Part shown: positions 9,018-17,042 of the stretch, one piece after another
How positions within the stretch are numbered: position 1 is the stretch's first letter
Layout: every line of letters starts with the position of its first letter
Source: Tatumella punctata
GTDB taxonomy: Bacteria > Pseudomonadota > Gammaproteobacteria > Enterobacterales > Enterobacteriaceae
Assembly: GCF_039523735.1 (NCBI RefSeq)
Contig: NZ_BAAAFW010000050.1
Location: 62,001 to 126,000, forward strand
DNA length: 64,000 nt
Reading direction: 5' to 3'
Notes under the pieces: model-generated
Seen by the model: the letters and a program-made list of their open reading frames with translations, nothing else
The model's database searches: none
Told to the model about the DNA's origin: nothing
Program-made: the position numbers and the translations under genes

Positions 9018-11932
9018 AAAAAGCCCGTCTTTCCGCCCCGATGGGACGACTGATCGAACGTAATAGCCCGCTGGACTTTACGTTTGAAGGGGAAACAATC
9101 AGCGGTTTTTATGGCGATACTATCGCCAGTGCCGTGATGGCCTCCGGGCGAAAAGTGCTTTCCCGATCGTTTAAATATCACCGTCCTCGCGGAATACTGA
9201 GCATGGCCGGAGAAGATGCCAATACCCTCGTGCAATTGCCTGACGAACCTAATGTACTGGCAGATATCCGTAAAGTGACAAACGGGTTAAAGGTCAGAGG
9301 ACAGAACTATAAGGGCTCTCTTGACCATGACCGTGACCAGCGTATTGAAATGTTTTCCCGTTTTATGCCGGTCGGTTTTTATTACCGGGCTTTTTATAAA
9401 CCGGCAGGGATGTGGAAACGCTGGGAACCGTTGATCCGCAGGAAAGCGGGGCTCGGGGTGCTCAATTTACAAGCCACTCCCGGTTATTATGATAAGGCTT
9501 ATTTATTTTGTGATCTGATGGTTGTCGGGGCCGGACCGGCAGGGATACAGGCGGCACTGACCGCGGCAGATAACGGAGCGCGGGTCATTATTGCAGAGCA
9601 GCAGCCGATTATCGGCGGTTCTCTGACATGGTCACGGTTTTCTACCGATGCGGACCAAAGTGAACAGGTCTTACACTCTCTTTCCCGCCGTATTGACGAA
9701 CATCCGCGTATCCGGTTACTGAAAAATGCCACCTGTAATGGCTGGTTTACTGATCATTATCTGCCCGTAATCCAGGGGCAGCGGATGTATAAAGTCCGTG
9801 CCGGCAGTGTGGTAGTGGCGGCCGGAGCGTACGATCAGCCAGTTATTTTTCGGAATAATGATTTACCGGGGGTGATGCTTACCAGTGCAGCGCTGCGTCT
9901 GATGTCTCACTACGGGGTGAAACCGGGCCAGCGGGCGGTATTACTGACAGGCAACGATGATGCATATTTTGCTGCTCTGACCCTCGCTGAACAGGGGGTA
10001 GAGGTTGCAGCAATTGTAGATATGCGGGCTGAAGTCGCGGAATCGGCGGTGGTCAGCCGTGTGAGATCGGCCGGTACTGAGATTATTACCAATGCTACTG
10101 TGTATGAAGCGTATAAAGATCGCATCAGCGGAGCAGTGTCAGGCGCGGAAGTGCGGGTCATCACCGGTGAGGGCAGTGTGGCGGAAGCAGGGAAAAATAT
10201 TGATTGCGATTTACTCTGTATGTCTGCCGGTTATATGCCCGCCTGGCAGTTGCCCTGTCAGGCAGGTGGCAAACTGAGTTATGACGATGCGACTGCCAGT
10301 TTTTCCCTGAGTGGATTGCCCGGAGGAATGTTCACTGCGGGGTCGATTAATGGCTGGCATTCTCTGGGAGAGGTTCTGCGGGATGGGGTTACTGCCGGTC
10401 ATCGAGCCTTACAGCAACTCGGCTTTACTCAGGCGCAGGCCGGTCTTCCTGCGGCAGCGGGGGGAGAGAAACCACAGATTAATTATCCATGGCCGATTTT
10501 TCCCCATCCAAAAGGTAAAGAGTTCGTTGATTTTGATGAAGATCTGCAAATCAGGGATATCGTGAATGCCACCCGTCATGGTTACCGGGATGTTCAGCTG
10601 GTAAAACGTTTTTCAACCGTCGGAATGGGTCCTTCACAGGGACGTCATTCGGCCCTGCCGACGGCCCGGCTGGTGGCAAAATCCACCCGGCGTAGTGTCA
10701 GCGAAACAGGGATTACGACAGCACGGCCACCGCTGAACGCAGAAAGTTTATCTCATCTTGCCGGACGACATTTTGACCCGTGGCGTGTCACACCGATGCA
10801 CCAGCGCCATCTGGCGTTACAGGCGCAGATGATGCCTGCGGGTAACTGGCTGAGACCCGGCTGGTACCGGACGGAGACCCTCAGGGACAAAGCTTCTGCA
10901 GTACAGGCAGAAGCCCTGAATGTACGTAACAATGTGGGCATGATAGATGTGACGACCCTGGGAGGCATTGAGTTACGCGGGCCGGATGCGGCTGAATTTC
11001 TTAACCGTATGTATACCTTTGCTTTTATCAAACAACCGGTCGGGCGTACCCGGTATGCATTACTGACTAATGAGCAGGGAGTGGTTATTGATGATGGTGT
11101 GGCCTGTCGACTGGGAGAGCAGCATTTTTATGTAACCGCGACCACCAGTGGTGTAGCAAGGGTCTATCAGTCAATGCTGCAATGGAATATCCGCTGGCGA
11201 CTGGATGTTGATATCACCAATGTGACCTCAGCTCTGGCTGCGGTAAATCTTGCCGGCCCGAATTCGCGACAGGTGCTGGAAAAAATATGTACAGATATCG
11301 ACCTCTCTGCTGCGGCTTTTCCCTATCTTGCATGCAGGGAAGGGCATGTGGCAGGGATCCCGGCCAGGCTGTTGCGGGTCGGTTTTGTCGGCGAACTGGG
11401 TTATGAAATCCATGTGCCGTCCCGTTACGGTCAGGCGCTCTGGGATGCATTAGCAGAAGCAGGTAAGGAACTGAATATCCGGCCATTCGGCGTTGAAGCT
11501 CAACGCTTGCTGAGACTTGAAAAAGGTCATGTAATTATCGGGCAGGATACGGACGGAATGAGCCATCCGGCAGAGATCAATATGGGATGGGCGGTTAACC
11601 GCAATAAGCCTGAATTTATTGGTCGCCGTGCGATAGATATTCTGGAATCACAGACGCCGGTGCGCAAACTGGTGGCTTTCAGCTTACCTGCCGGGTCACC
11701 TCAGCCGCTGGAGGGGCATCTGGTCGTTGAAGGCGACAGGATCACCGGCAATATCACTTCATGTGAATATTCACCCACCCTGAACGCAATAATTGGCATG
11801 TCCTATGCATCAGCAGATAAGGCATCCGCCGGAGAAAGGATCACGATTCGCACTGAGGGCGGTAAAGAGGTATCAGCCAGGGTGGTAGAAGTGCCCTTTT
11901 ATGATGCTGAAAATCAGCGACAGGAGCTTTAA
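9014..11932 (+). CDS. mgdC: N-methylglutamate dehydrogenase subunit C (sarcosine oxidase alpha-like)
   Basis: 972-aa SoxA-family large subunit. The N-terminal region (1-100) has SGFYGDTIASA and FKYHRPRGI. A Rossmann pyridine-nucleotide fold follows, with GAGPAG at 172-177 and the second segment GAYDQPVIFRN. From about residue 580 onward lies a GcvT-like THF-binding domain (HFDPWRVTPMHQRHL, GELGYEIHVPS, LRLEKGHVIIGQDTDG, FIGRRAI). The THF domain fits transfer of the methyl carbon to folate, and folD/purU are just upstream. It overlaps mgdB by 4 bp and mgdD by 1 bp, so translation is probably coupled. Confidence 0.88.
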   Translation: MKKARLSAPMGRLIERNSPLDFTFEGETISGFYGDTIASAVMASGRKVLSRSFKYHRPRGILSMAGEDANTLVQLPDEPNVLADIRKVTNGLKVRGQNYKGSLDHDRDQRIEMFSRFMPVGFYYRAFYKPAGMWKRWEPLIRRKAGLGVLNLQATPGYYDKAYLFCDLMVVGAGPAGIQAALTAADNGARVIIAEQQPIIGGSLTWSRFSTDADQSEQVLHSLSRRIDEHPRIRLLKNATCNGWFTDHYLPVIQGQRMYKVRAGSVVVAAGAYDQPVIFRNNDLPGVMLTSAALRLMSHYGVKPGQRAVLLTGNDDAYFAALTLAEQGVEVAAIVDMRAEVAESAVVSRVRSAGTEIITNATVYEAYKDRISGAVSGAEVRVITGEGSVAEAGKNIDCDLLCMSAGYMPAWQLPCQAGGKLSYDDATASFSLSGLPGGMFTAGSINGWHSLGEVLRDGVTAGHRALQQLGFTQAQAGLPAAAGGEKPQINYPWPIFPHPKGKEFVDFDEDLQIRDIVNATRHGYRDVQLVKRFSTVGMGPSQGRHSALPTARLVAKSTRRSVSETGITTARPPLNAESLSHLAGRHFDPWRVTPMHQRHLALQAQMMPAGNWLRPGWYRTETLRDKASAVQAEALNVRNNVGMIDVTTLGGIELRGPDAAEFLNRMYTFAFIKQPVGRTRYALLTNEQGVVIDDGVACRLGEQHFYVTATTSGVARVYQSMLQWNIRWRLDVDITNVTSALAAVNLAGPNSRQVLEKICTDIDLSAAAFPYLACREGHVAGIPARLLRVGFVGELGYEIHVPSRYGQALWDALAEAGKELNIRPFGVEAQRLLRLEKGHVIIGQDTDGMSHPAEINMGWAVNRNKPEFIGRRAIDILESQTPVRKLVAFSLPAGSPQPLEGHLVVEGDRITGNITSCEYSPTLNAIIGMSYASADKASAGERITIRTEGGKEVSARVVEVPFYDAENQRQEL

Positions 11933-12516
11933 TGATGCAAACGATACAGGCAATCGCTGCAGGTCCGCTCGACCATTTGGTGCAGGAGGGCGGGTACCTT
12001 ACAGCAGGTATAGATGATTTCAGCCATTATAGCAGGGCCGGATTTCGTGGCCGGCATGCCGACTATTATCTGAAACAGCGCGGTTTTACATTGCCGGATA
12101 CGGCTAACCAGGCTGTCTGGCAGGATGATGGCTGTCTGGTGGCCCGTCTTTCACCGACTGAATATCTGTTACTTTCATCAGATCAGCAGAGTAGCCAGCG
12201 GATTGCTCACCAGGCACAGACATGGGTACTCAGCGAACTGTCCTGTTACCTGTTACCGCGACAGGATACCCACGCCTGTATTGCACTTTCAGGCAGTTTC
12301 CTGCCTGAAATGATGGCAAAACTTTGTGCCGTAGATTTGTCACGGGACAACTTTCCTGCGGGGGCGGTGGTGCAGACTTCGGTTGCCCGTGCCAGCGCTA
12401 TTGTGATTAATGTGACAAGGTCAGAATTGCCACAGTTCTGGCTACTGACTGATACTTCTATGGCAGCTTACTTCCGTGATGTACTGACGGATGCAGTATC
12501 GGAGTTTAGTGACTAA
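11932..12516 (+). CDS. mgdD: N-methylglutamate dehydrogenase subunit D (sarcosine oxidase gamma-like)
   Basis: 194-aa SoxG-like protein, a diverged GcvT-fold small subunit. Typical pieces are SPTEYLLLS and the CIALSGSFLPEMMAKLC segment, followed by FPAGAVVQTSVARASAIVI. It completes the mgdABCD heterotetramer. The ATG overlaps the mgdC stop (TAATG); a second ATG three bases on is equally possible. Gamma subunits are poorly conserved, so position in the operon carries much of the call. Confidence 0.82.
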   Translation: MMQTIQAIAAGPLDHLVQEGGYLTAGIDDFSHYSRAGFRGRHADYYLKQRGFTLPDTANQAVWQDDGCLVARLSPTEYLLLSSDQQSSQRIAHQAQTWVLSELSCYLLPRQDTHACIALSGSFLPEMMAKLCAVDLSRDNFPAGAVVQTSVARASAIVINVTRSELPQFWLLTDTSMAAYFRDVLTDAVSEFSD

Positions 12517-12538
12517 GCCTTATTTTACATCCCTATCA

Positions 12539-12554
12539 CCGGGCATTCGCCCGG
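12539..12554 (+). terminator. Short GC hairpin after mgdD
   Basis: CCGGGC-ATTC-GCCCGG immediately after mgdD, followed by ATTTAC rather than a true T run. It may only partially terminate, allowing some transcription into the regulator genes. Confidence 0.4.
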
Positions 12555-12575
12555 ATTTACCCGACGCAGGTGTAT

Positions 12576-13379
12576 ATGTCTATCGTTTCGCTCACTGATA
12601 ACGACTACAGGGTACCAGCCCTGTTTCGCGGGCTGACCATTATTGAAATGTTTAACAGCCGTGACCGGTTACTCACTGTTCAGGACTTTGCTGACAAACT
12701 GGGCGTGTCCACATCCTCTATTTATCGTATTGTGACCACACTTACTGAGATGAACTATCTCGAGAAAGTGGCTAAAAACACCTACCAGCTGGGGCCTCAG
12801 GTGATTTCTAACGGATTCAGTTACCTTGCCTCCCGTGATCTGGTTGATATTGCGATGCCGCATTTAAATACATTACGTAATAGCGTCTCTATGTCCTGTC
12901 ATCTGAGTATCCGTGAAGGGCAGGATGCGGTGTATATCTATCGTTCTTTTGCGTCACAACGTTTATCGGTTAATGTCCCGATAGGTACCCGTATACCCTG
13001 CCATTGCAGTGCGATGGGCCGTGTTCTGTTGACCGGCCTTACGGAAACGGATTTGGAGAGCCTCTATCAGCATACCCGACTGGACGGATATTCTGCAGCA
13101 GCTCCCCGTTCGTTACCTGAGCTGAAACAGACAATACAGCAGGACAGTATGCAGGGGTGGGTCGAGCATCGTTCTGATTTTGCCACGGCGATTGCTGCGC
13201 CGTTACGGGATCACCATAACCAGATTGTCGCAGCAATAAATGTGTCCGGGCCAGATGCTTTTATGGAAGAACCTCATCAGAGGAAAGTGATCCGTGATGC
13301 ATTACTGGCGACTGCCCGGCGTATTTCGTTTGAACTGGGTAATATCAGGAAAATGGCGGAGAAAGTGACCCACAGATGA
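12576..13379 (+). CDS. IclR-family transcriptional regulator
   Basis: IclR-type regulator of about 267 aa. The N-terminal winged helix (LTVQDFADKLGVSTSSIYRIVTTL, quoted here in overlapping parts: LTVQDFADKLGVSTSSIYR and SIYRIVTTLTEMNYLEKV) is followed by the effector-binding domain (about 90-255) with IGTRIPCHCSAMGRVLLTG. An in-frame GTG six bases upstream overlaps the only ribosome site (CAGG), so the ATG at 12576 is the better start. It overlaps the next gene by 4 bp (ATGA), so the two regulators are co-translated. IclR proteins often control catabolic operons and bind a pathway metabolite; the likely targets here are the gmaS/purU promoters. Confidence 0.9.
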   Translation: MSIVSLTDNDYRVPALFRGLTIIEMFNSRDRLLTVQDFADKLGVSTSSIYRIVTTLTEMNYLEKVAKNTYQLGPQVISNGFSYLASRDLVDIAMPHLNTLRNSVSMSCHLSIREGQDAVYIYRSFASQRLSVNVPIGTRIPCHCSAMGRVLLTGLTETDLESLYQHTRLDGYSAAAPRSLPELKQTIQQDSMQGWVEHRSDFATAIAAPLRDHHNQIVAAINVSGPDAFMEEPHQRKVIRDALLATARRISFELGNIRKMAEKVTHR

Positions 13380-13993
13380 ATAAACCAATAACTGTCAGTC
13401 AGCGCGAAAGTCCGCTCAGTCTGGAACAACATATTGCCCGTTCACTGAAGCAACGCCGTATCTCCCAGGGGTATAAAATATCGGATGTTGCACGTATCGC
13501 CGGGGTCAGTGTAGGTATGGTGAGTAAGGTTGAGAATGCCCATGTTTCGACCAGTCTTGATATTCTTAACCGGCTTTGTGATGCCATTGGTTTACCCGTA
13601 TCAAAACTCTTCAGTGATTATGATATAGCTAAGCGCGGGGCCCAGTTAATTAAATCCGGTGAAGGAATGGAGGTGGTGCGCACCGGGACAGAGGCAGGTC
13701 ACTCTTATCATTTACTGAGCTATGCTCAGGGACCACAGAAACTCTATGAGCCCTTTTTAGTGACAATGGATGATGCCAGTGAAGAGTTCCCTAATTTTTC
13801 CCATCCCGGGCATGAGTTTCTTTATCTGTTGCAGGGGGAATTGATTTATCGTCATGGAAAACATCTCTATCCTATGTTGCCAGGAGACAGTCTTTCTTTT
13901 GATGGCGGGGTCCCGCATGGACCTGAAAAGTTATTGAAAGTACCGATACAGCTATTATCGGTAATTCATTATGATGACCAGGATGAGGGCTGA
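13376..13993 (+). CDS. XRE-family regulator with C-terminal cupin sensor domain
   Basis: 205-aa protein. The HTH_3 domain (about residues 20-78: KISDVARIAGVSVGMVSKVE, then LDILNRLCDAIGLPVSKLF) is joined to a cupin_2 domain (about 110-198) with HPGHEFLYLLQGEL, PMLPGDSLSFDGGVPHGP. Such proteins usually bind a small amine or acid in the cupin and regulate adjacent amine or amino-acid catabolism genes (PuuR-type layout). It is co-translated with the IclR gene. The pair could respond to methylamine, N-methylglutamate or formate; this is inference. Confidence 0.9.
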   Translation: MNKPITVSQRESPLSLEQHIARSLKQRRISQGYKISDVARIAGVSVGMVSKVENAHVSTSLDILNRLCDAIGLPVSKLFSDYDIAKRGAQLIKSGEGMEVVRTGTEAGHSYHLLSYAQGPQKLYEPFLVTMDDASEEFPNFSHPGHEFLYLLQGELIYRHGKHLYPMLPGDSLSFDGGVPHGPEKLLKVPIQLLSVIHYDDQDEG

Positions 13994-14131
13994 TTTGCTC
14001 TCATTTTTTTTACTTGAATTGCACTGAAGTAATGCGCACTGCACTATTTTGTAATGACAGACATTCATATTTAATCATCTGGTTTTAATGATGAATTACA
14101 GAGACTTAATATATGTTTTATTTATGGGAGT

Positions 14132-14162
14132 AAAAACCATAAACGTGTTGTTTATGGTTTTT
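14132..14162. terminator. Bidirectional terminator between convergent genes
   Basis: Perfect 13-bp stem (AAAAACCATAAAC with GTTTATGGTTTTT, 5-nt loop) with A and T runs at its ends. It lies between the XRE-cupin gene (+) and the DUF1330 gene (-), and so can serve both strands. Confidence 0.85.
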
Positions 14163-14174
14163 TTAAGCTGTCAT

Positions 14175-14459
14175 TTATAGTCCGTCAATAATTGTTATCA
14201 TAGCATTTGCTACTTCAATTCTTTCTTTTTTTGCTTGCTGGTATTCTATGGAGTTATAGCATTCAAGTGCTGATTTATAATCAGGGAATTCTATTATTAC
14301 ATGCTTTATAAATGTCTCTCCCTCCAGTGTTGTTGCTTTTTCCCCGCGTGCAATAAACCTCCCTCGATATTTTTTGAATGCTTCCGGAGCGAGTTCAATA
14401 TACTTCTGGTATTGCTGGTGGTTGTGAATATTTACGTGAGCTACCCAATAAGCAGACAT
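14175..14459 (-). CDS. DUF1330 family protein
   Basis: 94-aa protein with the DUF1330 ferredoxin-like/dimeric alpha-beta barrel layout: MSAYWVAHVNIHN, then YKKY-like YQKYIELAPEAFKKY, GRFIARGEK, VIIEFPDYKSALECYNS and EYQQAKKER. The biochemical role is unknown; related dimeric barrels occur beside aromatic and heterocycle oxidation genes. It overlaps the GntR stop by one base (TAATG), so it is co-expressed with the regulator and divergent from the oxygenase cluster. A role in that catabolic pathway is plausible. Confidence 0.85.
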   Translation of the reverse strand: MSAYWVAHVNIHNHQQYQKYIELAPEAFKKYRGRFIARGEKATTLEGETFIKHVIIEFPDYKSALECYNSIEYQQAKKERIEVANAMITIIDGL

Positions 14460-15139
14460 TATTTATCTCCGTTTTCAAGAACAGACCTGGCCAGGCTGGC
14501 AGCCTCAGTCAGATGTTTTTTTACAGCTTCTTTTGCCTGTCGCGGATTATTATCTTCAATGGCCTGATAAATCCGCGACATATGTTCAAAACCTGTTTTC
14601 TTACGTGCAGGGCACGCCAGTGTCAGCGCCCTGAGACGGCTGATACGACTGTTGAGCCTCTGAACGACTTCCCATGCAATAGTATGATTTGCAATAGAAA
14701 AAATACTTTCGTAAAAGCTCATAGATGCCGAAATTTGTTCAGTTTCGTTCCGGGCCTGCCCCGCCTTAGCGATTTGCATCAGTTGTTTATATAACTGCTT
14801 TTTATCGGTAGCGGTGGCTATTTCTGCACAGTCCTTAGCGGCTTCAGTTTCCAGTAATTGGCGAATATCATAGATTTGGCTGGCTATTTCCCAGCTTAAT
14901 ACGGCAACAATCGGCCCTTTTTTAGGTATATTTTCTATTAAACCTTCGGCTTCAAGATAACGGATAACTTCACGAACGACAGTACGGCTAACGCCTAATT
15001 CGTCACACAGACTGCGCTCCACTAAACGATCACCTGCTTTAAAATATCCGGAAATAATTGCCTCCCTTATTTTTTCAAGGGCGAGTTCCCGTAAAGTGAC
15101 CGGTGTATTTTCTATCTTCAGAGAGTGAATATCAGCCAT
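14459..15139 (-). CDS. GntR-family regulator, FCD domain
   Basis: 226-aa regulator if started at the ATG at 15137-15139; a GTG 72 bases upstream would add 24 residues with no family similarity. The GntR winged helix (ALEKIREAIISGYFKAGDRL, SLCDELGVSRTVVREVIRYL) is followed by an all-helical FCD effector domain from about residue 85. It is divergent from the AA_synth-to-permease operon and shares a 498-bp region with it that contains a TGGTATACCA-type site expected for this family. It is the probable repressor of the ring-opening cluster. Confidence 0.9.
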   Translation of the reverse strand: MADIHSLKIENTPVTLRELALEKIREAIISGYFKAGDRLVERSLCDELGVSRTVVREVIRYLEAEGLIENIPKKGPIVAVLSWEIASQIYDIRQLLETEAAKDCAEIATATDKKQLYKQLMQIAKAGQARNETEQISASMSFYESIFSIANHTIAWEVVQRLNSRISRLRALTLACPARKKTGFEHMSRIYQAIEDNNPRQAKEAVKKHLTEAASLARSVLENGDK

Positions 15140-15637
15140 GGTTTTCTCAGTATTGAATATTTCTATTTTTCGGCAGAGAAAATGTTCTCCGTTATCTTTT
15201 ACTATTAGCACTATTCTTTACATGAAATCAATCCTGTCCTGTTTTTCATATATGTATATCCCGTCTGACGGGTGAGTTGTTCAGCAGGGAAAATGATGCA
15301 GCTCACAATTTATCCATCTTCAGGGTTTATATGTCTATTGAATTAATTTAGATATTAATAATCAATAAGTTAAAAATAATCTCTTTAATTTTTCTGACTG
15401 TATTGTGAATTAAATCACAATACAGAACCGGCGCCCTATTCGGATAACGATGGGAAAGGTTTTTATTCTAATGTAATGAATTATAAGTATTTATTCTTTA
15501 GTTTTATCAGCCACATCGGCAGCGCATAAGAATGCCATATGATGGTATACCAAATTTTGACATACCATAAATTCCAATGTTATATCGATTAACTGCACTT
15601 GCTATTAACAATTAATTAACATTAGAGGGCGTTTGTT
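15140..15637. promoter_or_regulatory. Divergent control region with CRP site and GntR-type operator
   Basis: 498-bp AT-rich region with no ORF. It holds a CRP site at 15398-15425, CTGTATTGTGA-N6-TCACAATACAG, whose 11-bp arms are perfect inverted copies with ideal TGTGA/TCACA cores. At 15543-15552 is a perfect TGGTATACCA palindrome, and ATGGTAT/ATACCAT arms span 15542-15568. FCD-type GntR proteins commonly bind TGGTnnACCA sites. The layout suggests CRP activation and GntR repression of the gene starting at 15638. The ribosome site AGAGGG precedes that start. Confidence 0.75.
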
Positions 15638-16240
15638 ATGCATCCAGAGATCCGTAAAACCATAGTGACTACCGAAACTGTCTACTCCGATGGTGGTAAA
15701 GCAGCCACTTCCCCGCTAGTGATGATTGCGGCGGCAGCCGTAGTGACTAACCCCTGGGCTGATAAGGGCTATGTGGACGACCTTTCACCGGCAATCCGTG
15801 AGCTGGCACCCGTACTGGGCGAGTTACTTACCGGTTTAATTATTCGGGAAGCCGGCGGGGGGGAGAAGGTTGTCGCCTATGGAAAATGTGCCGTGACCGG
15901 ACTGGCGGGTGAACTGGAACATGCTTCGGCCCTGATCCATACCTTACATTTCGGGAACCATTACCGTTCGGCGGTTAAGGGGAAAACATACCTGGCGTTT
16001 AATAACACCCGTGGTCCGGCGAATTCTCCGATTCTGATCCCGATGATGGGGACCAGTGATGAAGGCACCCGTGAACACTATCTCACCATGCAGTTCGCGA
16101 TTAATGATGCCCCTTTCAGTAATGAAATTGTGGTTGCTCTTGGTGCAGCGCTCGGCGGACGACCACATCATCGCATCGGTAACCGTTACCTCGACCTGAA
16201 AGAGTTAGGCCATGACCAGAAAAATCCAGCAGCTGTCTGA
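15638..16240 (+). CDS. AA_synth (PF06684/DUF1185) family protein
   Basis: 200-aa protein of the so-called amino acid synthesis family. Recognisable parts are the N-terminal EIRKTIVTTETVYSDGGK, VVTNPWADKGYVDDLSP, EKVVAYGKCAVTGLAGELEH and the HHRIGNRYLDLKEL tail. Despite the name, the reaction is not established. Homologues occur in heterocycle and amide catabolic clusters. It is the first gene of the operon, and the hydrolase gene starts inside its last 29 bases, so the two are tightly linked. It may act on an intermediate of the ring-opening pathway. Confidence 0.85.
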   Translation: MHPEIRKTIVTTETVYSDGGKAATSPLVMIAAAAVVTNPWADKGYVDDLSPAIRELAPVLGELLTGLIIREAGGGEKVVAYGKCAVTGLAGELEHASALIHTLHFGNHYRSAVKGKTYLAFNNTRGPANSPILIPMMGTSDEGTREHYLTMQFAINDAPFSNEIVVALGAALGGRPHHRIGNRYLDLKELGHDQKNPAAV

Positions 16241-17039
16241 CTCTGGCGCCCGGGTTAGCTATCTGGAAGAAGGTGACGGGCCGCCTTTAGTGCTTATCCA
16301 TGGAGTAGGCATGAATGCCGATACCTGGTTTTTACAAACCGAACAACTCAGCCGTTATTTCAGGGTTATTGCTGTCGATATGCCGGGACATGGTCAGAGT
16401 ACCGGTTTCAGCCACCCGGCGACATTAAAAGATTATGTGGAATGGCTGGCATCATTCCTGCAAGCCCGTAAGGAACAACGTTTTGCTATTGCCGGTCACT
16501 CGATGGGAGCTCTTATTACCGCAGGTATAGCCATTGATTACCCTCAGCTGGTGAGTCATGCCGTGGTAATCAGCGGCGTGTACAAGCGGGATGAGGCAGC
16601 CCGCAAGGCCGTTTTGCAACGTGCGAAGGAGCTTGCTCAGGGAGATGTCAGGCTTGATGCTCCTCTTGAACGCTGGTTCGATGATTCTGCTGCTGACAGT
16701 CCGCTGCGTAACAGAGTCGGCACCTGGCTACAGCAAGTTGATCGCCATGGTTACGCTCGGGCCTATCAGGCATTTGCCACCGGCGATCGTGTGTATTCTG
16801 ACCGCTGGAATGAAATGGACTGTCCGGTACTGGTGATGACCGGTGAAAAAGATAGCAATTCAAATCCACAGATGACAGCCGCGATGGCCGATGCTGCCCG
16901 TTCTGGTAAAGCAGTTATCGTCGAAAATGCCCGGCATATGCTGAACCTGACCGATGGGGTACGTGTTAACCAGGAGATCCTGGCGTTTCTTAGCCCCGAC
17001 ACTGCCATTGTCAGCCCGCCAGAGCCAGTTAAGGAGTAA
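16212..17039 (+). CDS. Alpha/beta hydrolase (candidate amide/enamide hydrolase)
   Basis: 275-aa alpha/beta hydrolase. The oxyanion-hole strand LVLIHGVGMNADTW comes first, then the nucleophile elbow AIAGHSMGALITAG (Ser in GHSMG), a cap domain, the acid region VLVMTGEKDSNSNP, and the terminal His in NARHMLNLT. RutD and the hydrolases that cleave N-acyl-aminomethylene succinates in pyridine-ring degradation share this fold. Given an LLM oxygenase and aldehyde dehydrogenase next door, hydrolysis of an N-methylformamido intermediate to release methylamine is the favoured role (TgnD-like). The start overlaps the AA_synth gene. Confidence 0.85.
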   Translation: MTRKIQQLSDSGARVSYLEEGDGPPLVLIHGVGMNADTWFLQTEQLSRYFRVIAVDMPGHGQSTGFSHPATLKDYVEWLASFLQARKEQRFAIAGHSMGALITAGIAIDYPQLVSHAVVISGVYKRDEAARKAVLQRAKELAQGDVRLDAPLERWFDDSAADSPLRNRVGTWLQQVDRHGYARAYQAFATGDRVYSDRWNEMDCPVLVMTGEKDSNSNPQMTAAMADAARSGKAVIVENARHMLNLTDGVRVNQEILAFLSPDTAIVSPPEPVKE

Positions 17040-17042
17040 GTG

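Noticed and set aside
7447..12516. Plain heterotetrameric sarcosine oxidase
   Set aside because: Possible by family, but gmaS, mgsABC and amtB on the other side and the MgdB-type CPLNGPRN motif favour N-methylglutamate dehydrogenase; glyA and other sarcosine-utilisation genes are absent.
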